A DNA stretch of 64,000 bases from assembly GCA_012719125.1 (NCBI GenBank), contig JAAYAY010000305.1, positions 1-64,000 of the forward strand. Direction: 5' to 3'. Position numbers and translations under genes: made by a program. The notes below the pieces were generated by a model. That model was not told the DNA's origin. It made no database searches and worked only from the letters and a program-made list of their open reading frames with translations. Source of the stretch: Planctomycetaceae bacterium (GTDB taxonomy: Bacteria > Planctomycetota > Planctomycetia > Pirellulales > Thermoguttaceae). Of the stretch, positions 1-9,894 are shown piece by piece (position 1 is the stretch's first letter; the number at the start of each line of letters is the position of its first letter).

Positions 1-22
1 CAGAAGCCGATCCTTCGGCCAT
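1..22 (-). CDS. 5' end of a gene running off the left edge
   Basis: On the minus strand an ATG whose first base is position 22 is preceded by AAGGAGGTGG, a near-perfect Shine-Dalgarno sequence 3-4 bases upstream. Only seven codons (Met-Ala-Glu-Gly-Ser-Ala-Ser) lie inside the window, so the product cannot be named. It lies about 60 bases downstream of the toxin gene on the same strand and could be co-transcribed with the parDE pair. The ribosome-binding site and start codon lie inside one arm of a perfect inverted repeat (see 17-66). Confidence 0.45.
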
Positions 23-66
23 GATCCACCTCCTTGTGAACAAAATGCCTTTGGTGGATCATGGCC
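17..66 (-). promoter_or_regulatory. 14-bp perfect inverted repeat over RBS and start codon
   Basis: Positions 17-30 and 53-66 are exact reverse complements (GGCCATGATCCACC / GGTGGATCATGGCC) with a 22-base spacer. Read on the minus strand, the 3' arm contains the GGTGG part of the ribosome-binding site and the ATG of the left-edge gene. In a transcript the hairpin would mask translation initiation. It could instead be a DNA operator; the sequence alone does not decide. Confidence 0.5.
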
Positions 67-82
67 TTTTTCGTAAACTATG

Positions 83-337
83 TCACGAGCACTTACCCTC
101 CCCAAAATCCGTGACGGTCAGGAAAATGACGTACTTGCCGCTTGTGAAACTGCGGCAATGCCCCAAACGAGGTGACTCGCGCAACTCTCCGAGTTCTGGA
201 TTGGCGGCAAGCATCACGCAGGTCGATTCGATCGCATCGATCCATTGATATGCGGCGTCAGGCCTGTCTCTCGCAATGTACTCGGCGTTCTCGGCGAGAT
301 CCCTTGCTGCCAGCACCGAGTAATGCACCTTCGGCAT
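83..337 (-). CDS. parE: ParE/RelE-family toxin, C-terminally truncated
   Basis: An 84-residue product that begins like a ParE toxin: a YSVLAARDLAE-type first helix, a YI..D.P.AA.QW.. helix, then SPRLG.CRSFTSGKYVIF, the usual strand preceding the C-terminal strand. ParE proteins are normally about 95-100 residues and end in a strand of the type Y...DG..V.RVLHGARD. Here the frame instead ends LTVTDFGEGKCS and stops. No other frame restores the canonical end, so the last strand is lost or replaced rather than shifted by one base. Its start lies 2 bases after the antitoxin stop, the standard parDE arrangement. The toxin is probably inactive or altered. Confidence 0.7.
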   Translation of the reverse strand: MPKVHYSVLAARDLAENAEYIARDRPDAAYQWIDAIESTCVMLAANPELGELRESPRLGHCRSFTSGKYVIFLTVTDFGEGKCS

Positions 338-339
338 GC

Positions 340-585
340 CTACCGCCTCTGCTCGTCCGCAATTGCCGCGACACGCCTTCTCGCCTCTGCGTAGACGTCA
401 CTGGCAGGAATCCGGTTTCCCGCATCCAAGGCGTTGAGACCTTCCTGGATGTCCTTCTCCAATTGATCACGCTTCAACACCAGCCGTATTCCTTCCGCGA
501 CAATCTCGCTCTCGTCCCGGAACCGGCCCTCGGAGATGAGTCGTCGGACGGCAGGATCGAGGTCAGGAGGGACTTGCATACTCAT
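340..585 (-). CDS. parD: ParD-like antitoxin
   Basis: Small protein (81 residues) with a ribbon-helix-helix-like N-terminus (MSMQVPPDLDPAVRRLISEG, then F.DESEIVAEGIRL) and a charged C-terminal helix ending in EARRRVAAIADEQRR, as in ParD antitoxins. It would bind the parDE promoter and neutralise the ParE partner encoded 2 bases downstream. The start at 585 is chosen because a GGGAGAGCGAGAG purine tract lies just upstream and it matches the family N-terminus; an upstream in-frame start would add 24 unlikely residues. The antitoxin looks intact although the partner toxin is shortened. Confidence 0.75.
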   Translation of the reverse strand: MSMQVPPDLDPAVRRLISEGRFRDESEIVAEGIRLVLKRDQLEKDIQEGLNALDAGNRIPASDVYAEARRRVAAIADEQRR

Positions 586-4241
<3,656 letters not shown>

Positions 4242-4353
4242 TATGCCGGTTACGTTCCGGAACGTCCCGAAGCGCGATCCGTTGTCTGCCTCCGCGCTCG
4301 GCTCCACGATGATCCCATACTCCACCGGCCCGGATCGGCGGACCGTCAATTCT

Positions 4354-4389
4354 GGTTCATCCGGAATTCGCGTAGAGTGCGAAGTGCAC
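4354..4389 (+). repeat. 36-bp repeat, inverted copy at 7181-7216
   Basis: GGTTCATCCGGAATTCGCGT followed by AGAGTGCGAAGTGCAC matches the reverse complement of 7181-7216 at 35 of 36 positions. Homology stops at both ends, so the repeat is a discrete unit. Its right end abuts the transposase remnant. The core GTAG(G/A)GTGCGAAGTGCAC looks like a dispersed intergenic repeat. Confidence 0.7.
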
Positions 4390-4599
4390 GTGTTTCATCT
4401 CCCCAAATACTCTCCCGACTGGAATCCCGATGAGAAAGTCTGGAACCACTTAAAACACCACGAACTCAAAAGCCATCAGGCCAAAACCAACGACGGACTT
4501 AAACACATGACCCGACGCGAACTACGATCCATGGCAAAACGTCCTGAACTCTTGCGCGGATTGTACTTCCGATGTTGTGTGTCAGCTTTTTTCGCGTGA
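4390..4599 (+). pseudogene. IS630-family transposase, C-terminal fragment
   Basis: The last 70 or so codons of an IS630/Tc1-like DDE transposase remain: FHLPKYSPDWNPDEKVWNHL carries the Y.SP..NP.E..W signature whose Glu is the last catalytic acid, followed by a Lys/Arg-rich tail ending CCVSAFFA. The N-terminal helix-turn-helix and the first two Asp residues are absent. The open frame extends upstream to 4243, but those codons do not resemble transposase. No complete terminal inverted repeats are visible. This is a dead stump left by an old insertion. Confidence 0.75.
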
Positions 4600-4603
4600 G
4601 CCA

Positions 4604-4631
4604 TAGGTTGGCTTTCTGGAGAGCCAACCTA
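4604..4631. repeat. TAGGTTGGCT palindromic repeat
   Basis: TAGGTTGGCT-N8-AGCCAACCTA, a perfect 10-bp inverted repeat between the transposase stump and the 3' end of lpxK. The TTGGCT/AGCCAA core recurs in the palindrome at 16170-16193, so the two belong to one dispersed family. It may serve as a transcription end signal. Confidence 0.6.
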
Positions 4632-4670
4632 CGAGAGTTGCGTTTCGGGTTGGGCGTGTGGGGGGAGGTG

Positions 4671-5747
4671 CTACGTGATTGGATCGTCGGGTGGGACGGT
4701 TTGGGTCAGGGTGGTGAGTTGGGCTTCCAGTTCTTGTTGTCCGTTGAGGAATTCGATGCCGATGGTCAGGGCGTAGAGGGGGAGTGGACCGAGACAGTCG
4801 AGTCCGATCTTGACGAGGTCTTTCGCGGTGCAGAGGACGGCGTCGGCTGCCGTGTCATGGCCCCACTGTCGAAGTTGTTCGACGTCGTTGCGATCGTAGC
4901 GGTGATGATCGGGGAATTCTCTGAAGGCAACGACGTTGTATCCGCAGGAGTCGAGGGTATGGCGGAAGCCGGCGGGGTTTCCGATGCCGCAGAAGGCGGC
5001 AACTGGGCGACCGCGCAGGTGGTCGAGAGGTTCGGTCTTGCCGCCGGCGGCGAGAAGCTCTTGCGGGGCGTGGATCACTTCGGCCCAAGGGGCGTGGGGA
5101 GCAAGCCGAGCGACTCGGGCGCGAACGGCGGTTCGCTGGTCGGGATCGATCATGTCGGCTCGGGTGAGGACCACGGCGTGGGCGCGGCGCAATCCGGAGA
5201 GGGGTTCTCGCAACGTGCCGCGGGGAAAGACGTGTTCGAAGCCGAACGGTTCGAGGGCGTCGATGAGAACGACGTCGAGATCGCGGTGGATGCGACGATG
5301 TTGGAAGGCATCGTCGAGGAGGATCATCTGGCAGCCGAGTTCTTCGACGGCGATGGCCGCGGCGCCGACTCGATCGGGGTCTTGCAGGTGGGGAACGTCG
5401 GGCAACTTGTATTCGAGTTCAACGGCTTCGTCGTTGCGGCTTCCGGCTTCGGCGCCGTAGCCGCGGCTGATAAGGGTGACACGCACGCCCTGGTTTCTGA
5501 GGAACCGGGCGATCCATGCAACCATCGGCGTCTTGCCGGTTCCGCCGAGGGTGAGATTGCCGACGCTGACGACGGGGACACCGACGTTGTGGACAAGGGC
5601 TGCATTTCGGTCGTAGCGGCGGTTTCGCCAACGGACGGTGACGATGTAGGGGAGTTCGGCACCGGCGAGGACGGAACGGAGGCAGGTTGCGCGGAATCCT
5701 TTCCGCCGACCGCTGACCAATTGGTGAAACTCGGAGGGGGTCAGCAT
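4671..5747 (-). CDS. lpxK: Tetraacyldisaccharide 4'-kinase
   Basis: LpxK phosphorylates the 4' position of the lipid A precursor at the inner face of the cytoplasmic membrane. The 358-residue protein has the family features: N-terminal LTPSEFHQLVSGRRKG helix, the P-loop GNLTLGGTGKTP at 63-74, the SRGYG motif, and LLDDAFQHRR with the substrate-binding and catalytic acids. The start is uncertain: ATG at 5747 fits the usual N-terminus (MLTPSEF) but lacks a good ribosome-binding site; a GTG at 5789 would add 14 residues. It stands alone, without kdsB or waaA. Its presence shows the organism makes lipid A, consistent with a Gram-negative-type envelope in planctomycetes. Confidence 0.93.
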   Translation of the reverse strand: MLTPSEFHQLVSGRRKGFRATCLRSVLAGAELPYIVTVRWRNRRYDRNAALVHNVGVPVVSVGNLTLGGTGKTPMVAWIARFLRNQGVRVTLISRGYGAEAGSRNDEAVELEYKLPDVPHLQDPDRVGAAAIAVEELGCQMILLDDAFQHRRIHRDLDVVLIDALEPFGFEHVFPRGTLREPLSGLRRAHAVVLTRADMIDPDQRTAVRARVARLAPHAPWAEVIHAPQELLAAGGKTEPLDHLRGRPVAAFCGIGNPAGFRHTLDSCGYNVVAFREFPDHHRYDRNDVEQLRQWGHDTAADAVLCTAKDLVKIGLDCLGPLPLYALTIGIEFLNGQQELEAQLTTLTQTVPPDDPIT

Positions 5748-6454
5748 CTGGGCACTGGCTCGATTGGGTCTTTTTGATGCGCTAAACACTTAGGAAGTCG
5801 CCTGCGGTCAACGATGCCGCGAGCCTTTTTCGAGTTTATCGGGCATGGCGAGAGCCGACAATCCGCAATAACTGACCCAATCGTCAGGAAATCCTTGGGC
5901 CCCCTTCCTTGACAGTCTTGCTTGCGGGAGTGAAGATAAAGGCACTGCACGCGACAGTTCACAACGTGGTACGACAACTGTGCAGGAACTAGCCGGGAGA
6001 CTGGTTTTGCGAATACGGAAACGCCGCAGAATGTCGCTCGTGACCCGATGGTTTTTGTCGGTGTTCGGGCTCGCCCCCGTGGTGATTGCGTGTTTGTTGG
6101 TGCCGGCGACGGTGGGAGAAGAGGATTCCAATCGCTGCGGCTGTTGGAGCGGATCGGCTGCTCATCTGAGGATCGGCATATAGGGTGTTTTGCGGAATCG
6201 GTGGGGTTTCGCTGCAAACCCGTTGAGCTATTTCGGGACAAATGGATGTCGTAAGGCCATGGCCAGGCCTTTGCGGCCTCGGCGGATGTCGGCGGGGACC
6301 TGGGAGTCGCTGGCGGCCCAGACGTGAAACGCGGTCTGGGCTGAAGGTCGTCGTCACCGCGTTCTCCGTACCCGAGACGTCCACGTCGCACCAACGCCTT
6401 ATCAGAACGCGATACCCCCCCCCAACAAACCTCCCCAAAGGTTCAACTTTCCTA
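5748..6454. other. gene-poor region with a possible signal-peptide remnant
   Basis: About 700 bases without a convincing gene. The only protein-like piece is a plus-strand stretch at 6031-6183 starting MSLVTRWFLSVFGLAP and continuing with a hydrophobic segment, LVPATVGEE and a short polar tail before a stop. This resembles a signal peptide cut off from its protein. Other frames are Pro/Arg-rich and unlike real proteins. Confidence 0.4.
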
Positions 6455-6503
6455 TTGAAAAATCCCGCCGGATTGCTAACATGTACACATGAATATGTGT
6501 ACA
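6455..6503 (+). promoter_or_regulatory. Sigma-70-type promoter overlapped by a palindromic operator
   Basis: TTGAAA at 6455-6460 and TAACAT at 6477-6482 are separated by 16 bases, a good vegetative promoter. Overlapping the expected start of transcription is the perfect palindrome TGTACACAT-N4-ATGTGTACA (6482-6503). Placement and symmetry are those of a repressor operator, for example of a LexA-like or other dimeric repressor; the regulator cannot be named. An ATG at 6489 sits almost at +1, so a leaderless transcript is possible. Confidence 0.5.
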
Positions 6504-6611
6504 GCCGACCACAAAGCCGTCCGCCTCCTCACCGAACACCCCGACCGCTTCGCCCGACAAGATGCCGTCGTCCCCCCCTGGCGAACCTCCCGCGGAAGGC
6601 GACTCGGACCC
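6489..6611 (+). pseudogene. Truncated 5' end of a small gene
   Basis: The 41 codons after the ATG at 6489 read plausibly as protein with GC-rich third positions (RLLTEHPDRF, ARQDAVVPPWRTSRGRRLGP). The phrase ending in GRRLGP resembles the start of a family of short planctomycete proteins that I recall only loosely. After RRLGP the frame stays open to 7220, but its content becomes repeat-encoded and low in complexity, so the original 3' part appears to be missing. The strong promoter-operator just upstream supports this having once been an expressed gene. Confidence 0.33.
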
Positions 6612-6628
6612 CAAGGCCGGGCAAGCCC

Positions 6629-6657
6629 GCAACCCAACCTTCACAAACATGCGCACA
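6629..6657. repeat. 29-bp direct repeat, copy 1
   Basis: GCAACCCAACCTTCACAAAC plus ATGCGCACA. It matches 7066-7094 at 26 of 29 positions in the same orientation. The two copies flank the 54-bp tandem repeats. On the minus strand both encode M(F/L)VKVGLR. Confidence 0.65.
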
Positions 6658-6876
6658 AGTCCTGCACAAAGACTCTTACCAGGTTCCACCTCAGACCAAG
6701 GCCGAGTCGCCAAAACTTGACTCAAGTGCAAGAGAAGTCGGGAAGTGAGTTACTAAAAGGATCCGAAATCCGCGGCATAAGACAGGCCGGACCACGCCTC
6801 ACCGCCGCCGACGTGCCCGCACATCTCATCCCCGAATTCCCCTTCCCCCTCCCGGCCCCCCTCGCCAAACTGGCAT

Positions 6877-7038
6877 CGCCCAATTCGGAATTTTCTCCGT
6901 CTGTTGACCAAAACAACCCCCACCAGTCGCCGCCCAATTCGGAATTCTCGCCGCTTGTTGACCAAAACAACCCCCACCGCCCACCGCCAGAATTGGGATT
7001 CTCTCCGCTTGTTGACCAAAACAACCCCCACCATCCAC
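6877..7038. repeat. Three tandem copies of a 54-bp repeat
   Basis: Units at 6877-6930, 6931-6984 and 6985-7038 share GAATT.TC.CCG(C/T)(T/C)(T/G)TTGACC followed by AAAACAACCCCCACC, differing mainly at the unit ends. The period is exactly 18 codons, so the frames remain open and repetitive on both strands: plus FSPLVDQNNPH, minus WGLFWSTSGENSEL and VGVVLVNKRREFRIG. It is not a CRISPR: the units are contiguous without unique spacers. Whether any frame is translated is unknown. Confidence 0.8.
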
Positions 7039-7065
7039 CTCTCGAGTCCAAGCCGCGCCAAATCC

Positions 7066-7094
7066 GCAACCCGACCTTCACCAACATGCGCGCA
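7066..7094. repeat. 29-bp direct repeat, copy 2
   Basis: GCAACCCGACCTTCACCAAC plus ATGCGCGCA, the second copy of the sequence at 6629-6657 (three mismatches). It ends 28 bases after the last 54-bp unit begins to diverge. Confidence 0.65.
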
Positions 7095-7180
7095 CCACGC
7101 TTGTTGTCGACGCGTCTAAACGGTTGTTTGCCAAGCGGTTATGGCTATCGTGCAACAGAGAAGAGGCACCGGTGCTCTTG

Positions 7181-7216
7181 GTGCACTTCGCACCCTACGC
7201 GAATTCCGGATGAACC
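7181..7216 (-). repeat. 36-bp repeat, inverted copy of 4354-4389
   Basis: Reverse complement of 4354-4389 with one mismatch. Between the two copies lie the transposase stump, lpxK and the repeat-rich remnant region, 2.8 kb in all. Confidence 0.7.
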
Positions 7217-7402
7217 TTGATTAAGCGGAACGTTGATATAAAACCGCGTCTCGGTCACGCTCAAACGGATCGCGCTGCTGATCGTCGCCCTCCGCTACGT
7301 GCAGGCGGTCATCTCGCTTGGAGGCTGACATTCAATCCCTTGACTCACAGGTCTTTTGTCAACTCAGCATTCCTAGAGTGGATGAGCCTCCACGCAGCCT
7401 GT

Positions 7403-7552
7403 CTAACTAACCTGCATTCGGCTTGCGAGGTTGGTCAGTTTCCGTTCCACTTCCTCCTCAAGGGCAGGGAAATCGATCTCCTTTTCGGACTTCAAGACTG
7501 TCCGAACAGCATCGTCGATCTATTGAGGGGTAGGACGAGGGAGAGCAGCCAT
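7403..7552 (-). pseudogene. Small gene interrupted by an amber codon
   Basis: Read on the minus strand from the ATG at 7552: MAALPRPTPQ, then TAG, then IDDAVRTVLKSEKEIDF and PALEEEVERKLTNLASRMQVS before a TAG at 7403-7405. The part after the internal stop reads like a genuine amphipathic helical protein, and one base change (CAG to TAG) would join the two halves into a 49-residue protein. A GAAAGGTG tract lies 12-19 bases upstream. The family is unknown; size and charge fit an antitoxin or small regulator. The alternatives are a sequencing error or a chance open frame. Confidence 0.4.
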
Positions 7553-7759
7553 CGGGGGGGCACCTTTCAAAGGACTCGAATCTCGGCGCAATCAATGCTA
7601 CGCTCTACGGAAATTGTGGTCAAACCGATGGTTCAGACTCGACCAGCAAACGGGCGGTGGCATCAGAAGGGAACTTACCATAAACCGCTCCTTCGGCCGA
7701 TGACATGCGTTGAGTATCGATAGTGCGCAAATCCGCCCTTCGACGACAAGGTACCTGAA

Positions 7760-9709
7760 ATGCCCGATATGACACCTCGCCCCCTGTCTCCAGTTTCCTG
7801 GATTGCGTTGTTCGCCGCTTTGTTCACGGTTCCAACCGTGCCAGCAGACGAACCGGCCCCATCCGCCCTCCTCCTCGAAGCCGAGAGCTTCACCAATCCC
7901 GGCGGCTGGGTCGTCGACACCCAGGCCATGGATGTGATGGGCTCGCCGTTCGCCCTCGCCCACGGACTCGGGGTGCCGGTGGCCGATGCTGTGACCAGCG
8001 TCAACGTGCCCAAGGAAGGTACGTACCACCTGTGGGTCCGAACCCGCGACTGGGTCGCTCCGTGGAACGCCCCCGGTGCACCGGGCAGGTTCCAGGTGCT
8101 GGTGGACGGCAAGCCGGTCGATCTGACCTTCGGCGCCGAGGGCGCCGAGTGGCACTGGCAATCGGGCGGCCCGGTGAACCTGCCGGCCGGCAAAGTGACT
8201 CTTGCTCTTCACGACCTGACAGGCTTCGACGGGCGCTGCGACGCCGTCCTGCTTACCACCGACGGCGACTTCCAGCCGCCCAATCAAGATCCGGCCATGA
8301 CCCAATGGCGACGAAAGCTGCTCAACTTGCCCGACGAGCCGGACGATGCGGGCAGGTTCGATCTGGTCGTGGTAGGCGGCGGCATGGCCGGCTGTTGCAC
8401 GGCCGTCAGCGCCGCCAGGCTCGGCTGCAAGGTCGCCCTGATCCAGAACCGCCCCGTCCTCGGCGGCAACAACAGCTCCGAGGTCCGCGTGGGGCTCTCC
8501 GGCCTGATCCACCAGCAGCCCTACCCGCGTCTGGGCGATCTGGTTGACGAACTCGGCCCCATCGGGCACTGGAACTTGTGGGAAGCCAAACGCGATCCCG
8601 ACTCGCCCCGAAGCAAGCGGATCTTCGCCGTCATCGAAGCGCATCCGGAGAAGACGACCCACAACGCCGGCCCGCCCTCCAACTATGAAGACGATCAGAA
8701 ACGGCGCATCGTCGAGGCGGAGGATCCGGTCAGGCTCTTCCTGAACACCCACGTGTTTCGCGTCGAAAGGGAAGACAACCGGATCACGGCCGTGATCGGC
8801 AAAGACACGCTCACCGGCCGTGAGATGCGATTCCGAGGTCGACTATTCGCCGACTGCACGGGCGACGGCAACCTCGGCTTTCTGGCGGGCGCTGATTTTC
8901 GCATGGGACGGGAAGCCAGAAGCGAGACCGGCGAAGAGCGAGCCCCGGAGGTGGCCGACCAGATGGTGATGGGCACCTCGGTTCAGTGGTACACCGAGGA
9001 AGAGGCCGAGCCCTGCCCGTTCCCCGAATGCCCCTGGGCCGTCGAGTTCAACGCGGAGACCTGCCAGCGGCTCACCCGCGGCGACTGGGACTGGGAAACC
9101 GGCATGACGCTCAACCAGGTAACCGAGATCGAGAAGATCCGCGACCATGCCCTGCGCGTGACCTACGGCAACTGGTCCTACTTGAAGAACAAGAGCGACA
9201 TGAAGGCGAAGATCGCCAATCGGCGGCTGGCCTGGGTGGCCTACATCGGCGGCAAGCGAGAAAGCCGGCGTCTGCTGGGCGACGTGATCTTGCAGGCGCA
9301 GGACGTGACCGAGCAGCGGCCGTTCCCCGACGCCAGCGTGACGACGACCTGGACGATCGACCTCCATTACCCCAACCCGGAGAACACCAGGCACTTCCCG
9401 GGCGAGGAGTTCCGTTCGATCGCCAAACACACGAAGATCGAGCCCTACCCGATCCCCTACCGCTGCCTCTACAGCCGCAACGTCGAGAACCTGATGATGG
9501 CCGGCCGCAACATCAGCGTGACCCACGTGGCGCTGGGCACCATCCGCGTGCAGCGAACCACCGGCATGATGGGCGAGGTGCTGGGCATGGCGGCTTCGAT
9601 CTGCGTCCGACGCGAGACTACTCCCCGCGGCGTCTACGAGCAGTATCTCGACGAACTCAAGGCGCTGATGCAGCAGGGCGTGGGGCGAGGGCTGGCGGGA
9701 TCGCCTTAA
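7760..9709 (+). CDS. Secreted FAD-dependent oxidoreductase
   Basis: A 649-residue protein of the FAD_oxidored family often annotated as xanthan-lyase-like in planctomycetes. A signal peptide (residues about 10-30, ending TVPADEP) is followed by a beta-sandwich carbohydrate-binding-like region (about 35-180, LEAESF..PGGWVVDTQ, GTYHLWVRTRDW). The oxidoreductase domain starts with the dinucleotide-binding motif VVGGGMAGCC near residue 206 and has LGGNNSSEVRVGLSGL just after, as in the family. The C-terminus carries NLMMAGRNISVTHVALGTIRVQRTTGMMG, typical of the FAD site. Export plus a sugar-binding-like domain suggests oxidation of an extracellular saccharide; the substrate is unknown. It stands alone, convergent with the phosphofructokinase gene. 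Confidence 0.85.
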   Translation: MPDMTPRPLSPVSWIALFAALFTVPTVPADEPAPSALLLEAESFTNPGGWVVDTQAMDVMGSPFALAHGLGVPVADAVTSVNVPKEGTYHLWVRTRDWVAPWNAPGAPGRFQVLVDGKPVDLTFGAEGAEWHWQSGGPVNLPAGKVTLALHDLTGFDGRCDAVLLTTDGDFQPPNQDPAMTQWRRKLLNLPDEPDDAGRFDLVVVGGGMAGCCTAVSAARLGCKVALIQNRPVLGGNNSSEVRVGLSGLIHQQPYPRLGDLVDELGPIGHWNLWEAKRDPDSPRSKRIFAVIEAHPEKTTHNAGPPSNYEDDQKRRIVEAEDPVRLFLNTHVFRVEREDNRITAVIGKDTLTGREMRFRGRLFADCTGDGNLGFLAGADFRMGREARSETGEERAPEVADQMVMGTSVQWYTEEEAEPCPFPECPWAVEFNAETCQRLTRGDWDWETGMTLNQVTEIEKIRDHALRVTYGNWSYLKNKSDMKAKIANRRLAWVAYIGGKRESRRLLGDVILQAQDVTEQRPFPDASVTTTWTIDLHYPNPENTRHFPGEEFRSIAKHTKIEPYPIPYRCLYSRNVENLMMAGRNISVTHVALGTIRVQRTTGMMGEVLGMAASICVRRETTPRGVYEQYLDELKALMQQGVGRGLAGSP

Positions 9710-9894
9710 GACCCAGTGGCGTGCGACTCGCTCCTGGCCACTTGGAGAGCGTTCTCGGCGTTTAGCCGACTCCCTATATGACCGCATCTGTTGTTGGTTC
9801 TTAGTGGCACTCGGCGAGAGTCAGACGCCAGGCCATACGTGCTGACTTCTTATCTGAGAACTTTTGCCCAGCAGTTAACGCAAGCGCACCGCAC

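Noticed and set aside
6877-7038. CRISPR array
   Set aside because: The 54-bp units are directly contiguous, vary internally, and have no unique spacers or cas genes nearby.
6489-7220. 243-codon protein spanning the tandem repeats
   Set aside because: Only the first 41 codons look protein-like; the rest is repeat-encoded and Pro/Arg-rich with no support for translation.
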